Shown piece after piece: positions 46,405 to 54,982 of a stretch of 64,000 nt of DNA (positions are counted from its first letter, which is position 1; each line of letters begins with the position of its first letter). A program made the position numbers and the translations under genes. The stretch comes from Bacillus sp. UNC438CL73TsuS30 (lineage in GTDB: Bacteria; Bacillota; Bacilli; Bacillales; Cytobacillaceae), in the NCBI RefSeq assembly GCF_000482325.1, contig NZ_KI535295.1:297060-361059 (forward strand). Direction: 5' to 3'. The notes below the pieces were generated by a model. It was not told the origin of the DNA, searched no databases, and saw only the letters and a program-made list of their open reading frames with translations.

Positions 46405-47082
46405 ATGATAACAATCAATACTTCCATTAAAAGACCAGACCCTGAATTGGTAAGACAATTGGGGGAGATTACGCCAAGTGACTACGGCCACCAGCTTAAT
46501 TACCAATTCATTACGGCAAGCAAAATGAAGCCTTTATTCCCAATTGAAACACCTTTTGCTGGACCCGCGGTAACCGTTCGGATCCCGCCAAATGATGTTC
46601 TATTAACCTGTAAGGTACTGGATTATATTCAACCTGGTGATATTGTCGTCATTGATGCATCCGCGGAGGAGCGCTATGCCTGCTGGGGAGAAGTGACCAC
46701 CAGAATCGCAATGGAAAAAGGAGCCGCGGCTGCGATTGTCAACGGGGCCATTACGGACACGATTGCCCTAAGAGATTTGGGGTTTAGGGTGTTTTCTCAT
46801 TCAGTTTCGCCTTTAACGACAAAATTCTACGGCCTCGGCGGCGATTTCAACGTGCCCGTTTCCATTGCTGGCTGCGTGATCCAACCCGGTGACGTTATTG
46901 TTGGAAGTAATGACGGGCTTTTAGTCGTTCCACAAGATGAAATCTCAACCTATCTAGAGATTGGGAAAGCTGCAAAGGAATTAGATGCACAGAATCTCGA
47001 GGACTTACGGGTTTTAGGGGCCGACTCGTTCCTGCGCCGGCTGGATATACAATGGGAGAACATGCTGGAGAAGGATGAATAA
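46405..47082 (+). CDS. RraA-like/HMG-aldolase-family protein with atypical active site
   Basis: A 225-residue RraA-fold protein. Family members include RraA RNase E inhibitors and 4-hydroxy-4-methyl-2-oxoglutarate aldolase/oxaloacetate decarboxylases. The usual G-A-x-R-D motif reads GAITD here, so the conserved Arg before the metal-binding Asp is Thr. The C-terminal block IQPGDVIVGSNDGLLVVP is normal. AAGGAG fits either a GTG at 46399 or the ATG at 46405. It sits between the HpaI aldolase and an aminotransferase, so a metabolic role is more likely than RNase control. With the Arg missing, its chemistry is uncertain. Confidence 0.8.
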   Translation: MITINTSIKRPDPELVRQLGEITPSDYGHQLNYQFITASKMKPLFPIETPFAGPAVTVRIPPNDVLLTCKVLDYIQPGDIVVIDASAEERYACWGEVTTRIAMEKGAAAAIVNGAITDTIALRDLGFRVFSHSVSPLTTKFYGLGGDFNVPVSIAGCVIQPGDVIVGSNDGLLVVPQDEISTYLEIGKAAKELDAQNLEDLRVLGADSFLRRLDIQWENMLEKDE

Positions 47083-47118
47083 GAAAATACAAAAAAATAC
47101 CCAGGGAGATGGTGGCAG

Positions 47119-48291
47119 ATGCTTCATCTAGTCAACAAGAATGTCAGGCAAATAGAAAAATCCGGTATTCGAAAAATCTATAATAAAGTCTTGAACGATC
47201 CAAGCATCGTTAATTTAACGGTTGGCCAGCCGGATTTTCCGACTCCTGAAAATGTGATTAATGCCGGAATTAGATCACTTGAAGAAAAACGGACCGGTTA
47301 TACGACCAACGCAGGATTACCTGAACTGCGAAAAGCGATTGCAAGCTTTGTGGACCGCCGCTATGGGTTGATATATGATCCGGAAAGTGAAATTCTTGTT
47401 ACCATTGGTGCAAGTGAAGCGCTTGATATTGCCTTTCGCACCATTCTTGAAGAAGGTTGTGAAGTAATTTTGCCGGCACCGATTTACCCGGCATATGAAC
47501 CGCTCATTAGATTATGTGGTGCCATCCCCGTTTTTATCGATACAAGGGAAAATGGTTTCAGGCTAACCGCAGAGATGATTAAAACAAAACTAACGGATAA
47601 GACCCGCTGTGTCCTTCTTCCTTATCCATCCAATCCATGCGGGTGTATTTTGGAAAAAGAAGAGTTACAGGAGATTGCCAATCTATTAGAGGAAAAAGAA
47701 ATCTTTGTGATTTCCGATGAAATTTACAGTGAATTAACTTATGGAACGAACCATCATTCGATTGCGTCTTTTCCTGGGATGAATGAAAAGACCATTGTCA
47801 TTAACGGTGTTTCAAAATCACATGCGATGACAGGCTGGAGAATTGGATTCACATTAGCGCCGAACTACCTAACAGAGCAAATGTTGAAAATCCATGTGTT
47901 CAATACTGTTTGCGCAACTTCCGCAAGCCAATATGCAGCTTTAGCAGCATTAGCGGAAGATTTAATCGAAGTGGACCAGATGAAGGAAGAGTACAAAAAA
48001 CGCAGGGATTATGTATTTGACCGTCTCCAATCAATGGGTCTAGATGTGAAATGGTCGGAAGGAGCCTTCTATTTATTTCCTTCAATAAAAAGTACTGGGA
48101 TGAGTTCTGAAGAATTTACTGAAAAATTAATTGATCAGGCAAAAGTAGCGGTGATTCCTGGCAGTGCCTTCTCAATTTATGGAGAAGGGTACATACGAAT
48201 CTCTTATGCCAACTCCATGGAAAATTTAGAGGAAGGGTTAAACAGGTTAGAGGAGTTTTTAGCAAAAGCCAATATCAAAGTTGATTGTTAG
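47119..48291 (+). CDS. Class I aminotransferase (PatA-like), ABC/aldolase operon
   Basis: A 390-residue PLP aminotransferase. The PLP lysine is in INGVSKSHAMTGWRIGF, with SNPCGCILE and SDEIYSELTYG cofactor contacts. It is a paralogue of the enzyme at 35013 and resembles B. subtilis PatA. As the last gene of the operon it would turn an imported amino acid into a 2-oxoacid for the aldolases. A terminator follows. Confidence 0.88.
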   Translation: MLHLVNKNVRQIEKSGIRKIYNKVLNDPSIVNLTVGQPDFPTPENVINAGIRSLEEKRTGYTTNAGLPELRKAIASFVDRRYGLIYDPESEILVTIGASEALDIAFRTILEEGCEVILPAPIYPAYEPLIRLCGAIPVFIDTRENGFRLTAEMIKTKLTDKTRCVLLPYPSNPCGCILEKEELQEIANLLEEKEIFVISDEIYSELTYGTNHHSIASFPGMNEKTIVINGVSKSHAMTGWRIGFTLAPNYLTEQMLKIHVFNTVCATSASQYAALAALAEDLIEVDQMKEEYKKRRDYVFDRLQSMGLDVKWSEGAFYLFPSIKSTGMSSEEFTEKLIDQAKVAVIPGSAFSIYGEGYIRISYANSMENLEEGLNRLEEFLAKANIKVDC

Positions 48292-48339
48292 AAGTCCCAT
48301 GGTTATTCTAAAAAGTAGTAGCCTTCCGTGAAATATTTC

Positions 48340-48374
48340 AAGACCCTTTTCATTTCTTTGGAAAGGGTCTTTTT
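48340..48374 (+). terminator. Terminator of the ABC/aldolase/aminotransferase operon
   Basis: AGACCCTTTTC pairs with GAAAGGGTCT and is followed by TTTTT, about 50 bp after the stop. Confidence 0.88.
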
Positions 48375-48517
48375 ATTATTAATCTACTAGGTAGAATATT
48401 AAATCCTCGAGGTATAAAAAGCTGAGAAGCCCGTGTCGAAACTACCGTTATTGTCAATAACTTCCTCCCCTTGTATTATTAGGTATAAAGAGAATGTTAA
48501 AGAGGGGGAGCACATTT

Positions 48518-50593
48518 ATGATCCCAGCAAAAATCGATCCCATTTCAATCACTCCGAAAAGAGAAAAAGGTGTGGAATCCATCCTTGATTGGTTCGAACA
48601 GCATAAACAATCGTTCTATTTACTTGGTTGGTCCTATCTTAGGAATCAAAAGCAAGTGGAAGAGGTTTTTTTTCGGTGCATTTTAAAAGTTCACAAGGAG
48701 TTCCCACGATTTAAAAATGAGTCATCATTTGAGACATGGGTGACATCCATTTTCATACATACCTGCCGGGAGCTTTCTTATGATAGAAGTTTACAAGCTT
48801 CAGAGGGAAGTGAATTGCGTCCGGATTTATTTAAAGCACTCGATCAATTGAAAGAGGACGAGAAAGAAGCGATGGTCCTTACCTATGTAAAAAGAATCTC
48901 TCGAAAAGAAGCAGCAAATCTTCTCCAAGTTTCAGTAGAAAAGTTGAAGGAGCTTTTGTTTTCCGGAATTCAGTCACTTAGAAAAGAAATGGGGTACGGA
49001 TCACACATTGGTGGCTGTAAAGAGTATCATAAGGAATACATCGATTACTTAGAAAGAACACTAGAGCGGTCGAAAAAGATCGAGCTAGAGATACATATTT
49101 ATCATTGTCAAGAATGTCAGGAGGATTTGGCAACATTCCAGGATGTCATGTTAACCATGTTAAATCTTACTGAAAGGATGGAGGATTACCATGTGCCATC
49201 TGATTTCCTGGCGAATGTCAAAGCGAAGCTGGCAGAAAAGGAAAACCACAGACAACTGAAACTGAAGAAACGTAAAAGAATGGGAATGGTTTTTGCTAGT
49301 ATTTTCGCAATATTAGTGGGTGTAGAAGTTTTTACAGGGGCTTTTACCAACCTTTACTATACATGGACAGAAGAAGATCATGAGTTGCGTGCCTATTTGC
49401 AACAGGACATGAGTGAAAGGCTGAACCTGGAAGCAGAAAGTAATGGGGTGAAAATTAAAATCAAGAGTGTTGTTGCTGATAAATTTCAGACACTTGTTTT
49501 TTATGAAATAGAAGATACGGACGAAGACAACCAATATTTGATGAATGATGATGAAGGGGTTTCTGTGGAGAACCAGTATGAAATCATGAGCCGTACAGCA
49601 AATCCAAGGTACGCTCCTCCTGACCTTACATCGGACGTAAATAATAAAGAAAAGAACGTGTATCAAGGAAAGGTTAGTTTGCTGCCACTCTCCAAGGAAA
49701 AGGGGACAATCAAACTGAAGATCACAAAGCTTCTTAAATTGTTTCGTGATTCAACTGATCGGAATAGGTTAAGGGTTTCCGATAATATGGAATATGAAAC
49801 AGGGGAGTGGAACTTCGAGATCCCTGTAACAAAACAGCGTTCGGTGGAATATGCATTGGATGAAGAAAAGGAAGTCGAGGGAATCCCGGTTCGCTTTGAT
49901 AAACTGACCATTGCTCCAACAGCGACGATTTTGCAATACAGTATTAAAAATGACCAGCTGAAGAAGCGGATAGATACTCTTAATTTTGACCATTTAGAAG
50001 TGAATAATAAGAAATTAAAACCTGATTTGTATGGCGGCTCATTTTTAAATCCAATTCAAGACATGAATTGGAGTACTTTTCAAACCAACTTTGGCCCCCT
50101 TTTTGGAGAAGAACCAAAAGAGGTAAACGTTCAATTACAATCTATAAATTTAACGGTTGAAGACAAAAAAACCATCGAGCTGGATGCTGCTAAAAAATAT
50201 CCTCAAACTTTTGAATATGCAGGTAGTACCATCTCCATTGACAGGCTGGAAGTTGGAGTTTTTACTAATATGGTCATAAGCAATCATAAAGTTAAAAATC
50301 GGGCATATGAGTCGCTGCAATTTGATATTATCAGTGAGAATGACACTCATCCTGATTCAATTGAGATGGAATCTGAGGGAGTACTCATCGATAAAAATGG
50401 GGTAGTATACGATATCAATGTAACTCCTTTCTCGTATGAAGAAATTGAGCAGCCCCGTTATTTCGTTACCGTTCAAAGGATGAAGTTACAAAGTAACAAC
50501 ACAGGAAAAAAAATGATTCCAAAACGGATGGAGATTGGTGGATATAATACAACAAAATATTTAGATGATGTTGTGAAAATTTCGTTGGAATAA
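48518..50593 (+). CDS. ECF-like sigma factor fused to zinc-finger anti-sigma module, membrane anchor and DUF4179-like domain
   Basis: A single 691-residue chain. Residues about 20-90 look like sigma region 2 (SILDWFEQHKQSFYLLGWSY ... FETWVTSIFIHTCREL) and 102-160 like region 4 (AMVLTYVKRISRKEAANLLQVSVEKLKELL). Residues 167-200 form a zf-HC2 anti-sigma zinc motif (Cys 167, His 193-x3-Cys 197-x2-Cys 200). One TM helix follows at about 256-275, then a large extracytoplasmic DUF4179-type region. The ATG at 48518 is chosen for AGAGGGGG upstream. The frame is open throughout. The ordinary arrangement is separate sigma and anti-sigma genes. The gene is monocistronic, and its regulon is unknown. Confidence 0.82.
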   Translation: MIPAKIDPISITPKREKGVESILDWFEQHKQSFYLLGWSYLRNQKQVEEVFFRCILKVHKEFPRFKNESSFETWVTSIFIHTCRELSYDRSLQASEGSELRPDLFKALDQLKEDEKEAMVLTYVKRISRKEAANLLQVSVEKLKELLFSGIQSLRKEMGYGSHIGGCKEYHKEYIDYLERTLERSKKIELEIHIYHCQECQEDLATFQDVMLTMLNLTERMEDYHVPSDFLANVKAKLAEKENHRQLKLKKRKRMGMVFASIFAILVGVEVFTGAFTNLYYTWTEEDHELRAYLQQDMSERLNLEAESNGVKIKIKSVVADKFQTLVFYEIEDTDEDNQYLMNDDEGVSVENQYEIMSRTANPRYAPPDLTSDVNNKEKNVYQGKVSLLPLSKEKGTIKLKITKLLKLFRDSTDRNRLRVSDNMEYETGEWNFEIPVTKQRSVEYALDEEKEVEGIPVRFDKLTIAPTATILQYSIKNDQLKKRIDTLNFDHLEVNNKKLKPDLYGGSFLNPIQDMNWSTFQTNFGPLFGEEPKEVNVQLQSINLTVEDKKTIELDAAKKYPQTFEYAGSTISIDRLEVGVFTNMVISNHKVKNRAYESLQFDIISENDTHPDSIEMESEGVLIDKNGVVYDINVTPFSYEEIEQPRYFVTVQRMKLQSNNTGKKMIPKRMEIGGYNTTKYLDDVVKISLE

Positions 50594-50702
50594 CATTCAT
50601 CGCCTGCACGACTGCTAAAATTTCTATAATTATCAATTGTTTGAAAAATGGGTGGAACATGACTAAAATAGAGGTATCGTTATTTTTTTAGGAGGTACTT
50701 TC

Positions 50703-51503
50703 ATGAGAGTAGCTATTGCCCAATTATCCACCAGTGTTGATAAAACTGCTAATTTTGAAAAGGCAGTTCAATATATTACAAAAGCAAAAGCTTTGGGTGC
50801 AGATTTTGTTATATTGCCAGAATTCTATATGGCGCTTGCTACCCCTAAGTCTGGGGTATTGCCGGTCGAAGCGGCAGAACCATTGGATGGTCCTTTTGTC
50901 TCTGGGCTTAAAGAAGCTGCAAGGGCAAACGAAATCTATGTTGTTTGTGGAACGTACGAATCCAAGTCGGATGATCCAAAACGTGCATATAACACTACCG
51001 TAATGATCAATCGTTCTGGGGAAATCATCCACTCATACAGAAAAACACATTTATACGATGCCTTTAGTTATCATGAGTCCGATACCGTAATACCAGGGGA
51101 TAATCATTATAAAATAGTAGAAACAGAGTTTGGAAAAATTGGCTTGATGGTTTGCTATGAATTACGATTCCCTGAAATCGCAAGACAGTTTGCTATTCAG
51201 GAAGCGGATATTCTGTTTGTCCCGGCAGGATGGGTGGCAGGGCCAATGAAAGAGGATCATTGGCAGACGCTTATTCGTGCAAGAGCAATTGAAAATACTA
51301 TGTTTGTCTGCGGTGCAAACCTTGTTGGCGATATTTTTACTGGGCGCAGTGTGATGGTAGATCCAATGGGGGTCATCATAGCAAGCGGCGGCGAAGAAGA
51401 AACATTAATTTTTTCAGATATAGACCTAGATCGGATTCGCCGGGTTCGCGAAAAACTCCCAAGTGTAAAACACCGAAAACCCGAATTTTACCAGAGTCAT
51501 TAA
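50703..51503 (+). CDS. Nitrilase-superfamily amidohydrolase
   Basis: A 266-residue carbon-nitrogen hydrolase with the catalytic triad Glu 40 (ILPEF), Lys 114 (YRKTHLYDA) and Cys 151 (MVCYELRFPE). It hydrolyses an amide, carbamoyl or nitrile substrate. By eye it resembles omega-amidase/N-carbamoylputrescine-type branches more than true nitrilases. TTAGGAGG precedes the ATG. It is convergent with a PucR regulator and close to the yodT-like operon, but has its own terminator. Confidence 0.88.
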   Translation: MRVAIAQLSTSVDKTANFEKAVQYITKAKALGADFVILPEFYMALATPKSGVLPVEAAEPLDGPFVSGLKEAARANEIYVVCGTYESKSDDPKRAYNTTVMINRSGEIIHSYRKTHLYDAFSYHESDTVIPGDNHYKIVETEFGKIGLMVCYELRFPEIARQFAIQEADILFVPAGWVAGPMKEDHWQTLIRARAIENTMFVCGANLVGDIFTGRSVMVDPMGVIIASGGEEETLIFSDIDLDRIRRVREKLPSVKHRKPEFYQSH

Positions 51504-51512
51504 AAATTAAAG

Positions 51513-51550
51513 AAAAAGGCGATTTCCGTAGCATGAAATCTGCCTTTTTT
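51513..51550. terminator. Terminator between nitrilase and pucR-like genes
   Basis: AAAAGGC-GATTTC pairs with GAAATC-T-GCCTTTT (one bulged T), followed by T residues. It can act on both convergent genes. Confidence 0.85.
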
Positions 51551-51573
51551 CTTATTATAGCCATGAAGGAAAA

Positions 51574-52749
51574 TCATGATCTGACCATCTTATAATTTAC
51601 TAATTTATAGGCCAAAATCGCCAAATATAATTTTGTACAATCTTCAAATGAACTCAGATTAGCCCCTGTCTTTTTTTCAATCTGCCCCAATCTATATTTA
51701 AGGGTATGACGGTGAATATACAAATTTTCTGCCGTATTTTTGATATTTTGATTAAAATACAAATAGGCTTCAAGTGTAGTGATTAAATCCACACCACGTG
51801 TATCCAATAAACTGCCTAGATATTGGTGGTAAAACTCTTCTAAATTCACCCCGGAATTTTTCATTTCAAGCAGCAGCTGATACAAACTAAAATCATCATA
51901 ATGAGCGATTGACTGCGGTTTAAATAAGATTTGCGATAGATTGGCAGCTTGTTCTGCTTGTCTGGCACTTTCCGCCAGCATATGAAGGTTAGTGACGGTT
52001 TTTCCAATTCCAATCGAAATAGGTGTCCCCACAGAACTAAGTTCCATACTATTTAATAATTCACTCGCTATTTCAACGATATTCTCTTTAATGCCTGCCT
52101 CAAATAAAACAATTATACTATCTGATTTTGCCCGCATAAGAAAAGGGATTTTCTTGTTTTTCAAAGTAGATTGAATTGCTTCTTGTAGCTGCTCCATTAT
52201 CTTTAGATTGTTGATAGCAGCAAAATGGACCGAAATAATCGATTGTGGCTTGGTAAAGTCAATCCCCAATTTCTTTCCGCGCTCCATCACATCCGTAGGA
52301 TTAACGATGGGTTGGGTCAAAAGTTCCTGGAGAAAATCACTCGCCACAAATATTTCCCTCTGTTTATTGACAATTTGTTCAAGCAGTTCTTTCGTAATCA
52401 TTGAAAAATTAATATTTGCGGGGATTTCAATTAAAGGCAGAGCATGTTGATCTGCAATTGAAATAAAGGATTGCGGAATTTCTTTTAGATATAAACCCGT
52501 ATATAAAGCTACACCAGATAATTTTCCAAGCGCTAAAAGCCTCTTAAACTCCGATTGTTTTTCTTCATCTTCTCCAAGTCCAAACCCTGTCGTAATCAGG
52601 AATTCCCCTTCTTGAAGCCGATTAATATCCTCAATGACTTCCACAATGGTTACCCATTTCACCCAATTTTGTAACCCGTTTTTACCGGCAATCAATTTTG
52701 TTTGCTGCATAATCGGAAGTTGCAACGCTTCATGGATGCGAATTGCCAA
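51574..52749 (-). CDS. PucR-family regulator of the yodT-like operon
   Basis: A 391-residue regulator with an N-terminal PucR domain (1-125, RLQEGEFLITTGFGLG), a GGDEF-like middle domain (about 170-290) and the C-terminal helix-turn-helix (NIKNTAENLYIHRHTLKYRLGQIEKKTG). It is divergent from the aminotransferase/CoA-transferase/thiolase operon across 189 bp that contain a perfect palindrome, so it is the likely regulator of that operon and of itself. Confidence 0.88.
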   Translation of the reverse strand: MAIRIHEALQLPIMQQTKLIAGKNGLQNWVKWVTIVEVIEDINRLQEGEFLITTGFGLGEDEEKQSEFKRLLALGKLSGVALYTGLYLKEIPQSFISIADQHALPLIEIPANINFSMITKELLEQIVNKQREIFVASDFLQELLTQPIVNPTDVMERGKKLGIDFTKPQSIISVHFAAINNLKIMEQLQEAIQSTLKNKKIPFLMRAKSDSIIVLFEAGIKENIVEIASELLNSMELSSVGTPISIGIGKTVTNLHMLAESARQAEQAANLSQILFKPQSIAHYDDFSLYQLLLEMKNSGVNLEEFYHQYLGSLLDTRGVDLITTLEAYLYFNQNIKNTAENLYIHRHTLKYRLGQIEKKTGANLSSFEDCTKLYLAILAYKLVNYKMVRS

Positions 52750-52783
52750 AGAAACCAGTCCCTCTTCTTATAATTTCTAGCTA

Positions 52784-52800
52784 TTATACACCGTGTATAA
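52784..52800. promoter_or_regulatory. Perfect palindrome between pucR-like and yodT-like genes
   Basis: TTATACACCGTGTATAA has 8-bp arms around one central base and lies 35 bp upstream of the PucR gene start. It is a likely operator for that regulator. Confidence 0.55.
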
Positions 52801-52938
52801 ATCCAACTCTATTATTTCATCTTTTTGTAGAATTGTGAATCTTTAAAAAAGAATTTACTATTTTAATTACAGTAGAAAAAATATTATTCCAATTTATTTA
52901 TAATAGAGAATTTGCTCTAGGGAGAGGGGTCAGAGGAA

Positions 52939-54303
52939 ATGGAACGTGATTATCTAATTAAACCGGTTTTAGGTGCTAAATATCCTGTTGCTTCACATGG
53001 TAAAGGAATTTATATCTATGATATTGACGGCAATGAATATATTGATGGTGCTTCAGGGGCAGTAACCGCAAGCATTGGACATGGTGTACAAGAGGTTATG
53101 GATGCAATGGTTGAACAGGCCCAAAAAATTTCTTTTTCTTATCGGGGGCAATTTACTAGCGAACCTGCAGAAAAGTTAGCAAAAAAATTGAGTGATTTAG
53201 CGCCTGGAGATTTGAATTGGTCCTTCTTTGTCAATAGTGGTTCTGAAGCGACGGAAACCGCCATGAAAATTGCCATCCAGCATTGGAATGAAAAAGGGTT
53301 ACCGCAAAAGAAACGGATTATCTCCAGATGGATTGGTTACCACGGTATTACGATCGGCGCCCTATCCATGTCAGGGCATGTATTAAGAAGGCGTGGATTT
53401 AATTCACTTTTAGCAGATTATCCGACGATTTCGGCTCCATATACGTATCGTCGTCCAGACGGTAGGACGGAAGAAGAGTGGGGGATTGCCTGTGCAGATG
53501 AGCTTGAGAAGGCGATTCAACGTTTTGGTGCAGATACGGTTGCAGCCTTTATTGCGGAGCCAATCGTTGGTGCCTCAGGAGGTGCGATCACACCTCCACC
53601 GGGATATTACGAACGGATTAGAGAAATTTGTGATCGTTATGATGTTTTATTTATTGCGGATGAAGTCATGACCGGTATTGGCCGTACTGGAAAAATGTTT
53701 GCAATGGAACATTGGGATGCTATTCCTGATTTGATTACTTTAGGAAAAGGCATGAGCGCAGGGTACACTCCTATTGCTGCCACTATTGTCAGTGACCGTG
53801 TTATGGCCCCAATCGTAAATGGCTCCAAGTCTGTTTTGGGCGGACATACCTATAGTGCCAATCCACAATCAGCGGCCGTTTCATTGAAGGTTTTGGAATA
53901 TGTTGAGAAACATCAATTAGTTCAAAAAGCAGAAGAACAAGGTCAGTATCTTTTTGAAAAATTAAAAGACTTATATAACACCTATGAAATCATTGGTGAT
54001 GTAAGAGGAAAAGGACTCTTGTTAGGGATGGAATTTGTTTCAGACCGTGCCCAAAAAACATCCTTCCCATCCCAATTGAATATAACAGGCAGAATCATTG
54101 AACGAGCATTTAAAAAAGGTTTAATCGTCTATCCAGCGGCAGGAGCAATCAATGGCGAAGGTGATTCAATTATCATTTCTCCTCCACTCATTATCACAAA
54201 AGCAGAAATTAATCGTTTAGTGGGCATTTTGGAAGAGGCCATTTCCGAGGTACAGTATGAGCTTACAAAAACAGGAGGGAAGACCAATGCAGTCCCTGTC
54301 TAA
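52939..54303 (+). CDS. yodT: Class III aminotransferase, YodT-like
   Basis: A 454-residue fold-type I PLP aminotransferase. The opening LIKPVLGAKYPVASHGKGIY and DGASGAVTASIGHGV closely resemble B. subtilis YodT. The PLP lysine is in LITLGKGMSAGY, with FIADEVMTGIGRTG upstream. It is first in an operon with CoA-transferase subunits, thiolase and an ArgE/DapE deacylase. In B. subtilis yodT-yodS-yodR-yodQ-yodP-kamA handle a beta-lysine-type compound; a beta-amino acid substrate giving a 3-oxoacid would fit the downstream enzymes. Confidence 0.85.
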   Translation: MERDYLIKPVLGAKYPVASHGKGIYIYDIDGNEYIDGASGAVTASIGHGVQEVMDAMVEQAQKISFSYRGQFTSEPAEKLAKKLSDLAPGDLNWSFFVNSGSEATETAMKIAIQHWNEKGLPQKKRIISRWIGYHGITIGALSMSGHVLRRRGFNSLLADYPTISAPYTYRRPDGRTEEEWGIACADELEKAIQRFGADTVAAFIAEPIVGASGGAITPPPGYYERIREICDRYDVLFIADEVMTGIGRTGKMFAMEHWDAIPDLITLGKGMSAGYTPIAATIVSDRVMAPIVNGSKSVLGGHTYSANPQSAAVSLKVLEYVEKHQLVQKAEEQGQYLFEKLKDLYNTYEIIGDVRGKGLLLGMEFVSDRAQKTSFPSQLNITGRIIERAFKKGLIVYPAAGAINGEGDSIIISPPLIITKAEINRLVGILEEAISEVQYELTKTGGKTNAVPV

Positions 54304-54982
54304 AAAAGGTAAAGTAGCTACATTAGAAGACGCTCTCACACATATTACAGATGGATGTACTTTAATGTACGGCGGATTCGGCGGAATTGGTACGCCTCCA
54401 TCATTAGTGGATGGTATTTTAGAAAAAGGCTGTAAGGACTTACACTTAATCGGAAATGATACAGGTTTTCCTGATATCGGAATTGGAAGATTAGTCAGTG
54501 CCGGAAGAGTGAAGAAAATCATTACTTCCCATATCGGTTCTAATCCAATCGCTGGACAATTGATGACTGCTGGTGAATTGGAGGTAGAGTTTTCCCCACA
54601 AGGAACCTTGATTGAACGGATTCGTGCGGGCGGTATGGGATTAGGCGGTATTTTAACGGATGTTGGTTTTGGAACAATCGCCGAGGAAGGAAAAGATGTC
54701 GTTTCGGTGGACGGAAAAGAATATATGATTGAAAAAGCACTTACCGCCGAAGTTGCCATTGTTCATGCTTTAAAAGCAGACCCGCTTGGAAATCTTGTCT
54801 TTGATAAAAGTGCCCGTAATTTTAATCCACTTGTGGCGATGGCCGGGAATTTTACGATCGCCGAGGTAGAGGAAATTGTTCCAATTGGAGAACTGGATCC
54901 AGAGGCAATTGTTACACCGGGAATCTTTGTAAATATGGTAATACCGAGTAAGGGAGTGACATGGAAATGGGTTTGGGAGTAG
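54287..54982 (+). CDS. yodS: 3-oxoacid CoA-transferase subunit A (YodS-like)
   Basis: A 231-residue class I CoA-transferase alpha subunit, with the CoA-binding glycine loop LMYGGFGGIGTPPSLVDGIL and EFSPQGTLIERIRAGGMG. The ATG at 54287 has AGGAGGG upstream and overlaps the aminotransferase end by 17 bp. The in-frame start at 54257 lies deeper in that gene. Subunit B follows with a 22-bp overlap. Confidence 0.9.
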   Translation: MQSLSKKGKVATLEDALTHITDGCTLMYGGFGGIGTPPSLVDGILEKGCKDLHLIGNDTGFPDIGIGRLVSAGRVKKIITSHIGSNPIAGQLMTAGELEVEFSPQGTLIERIRAGGMGLGGILTDVGFGTIAEEGKDVVSVDGKEYMIEKALTAEVAIVHALKADPLGNLVFDKSARNFNPLVAMAGNFTIAEVEEIVPIGELDPEAIVTPGIFVNMVIPSKGVTWKWVWE

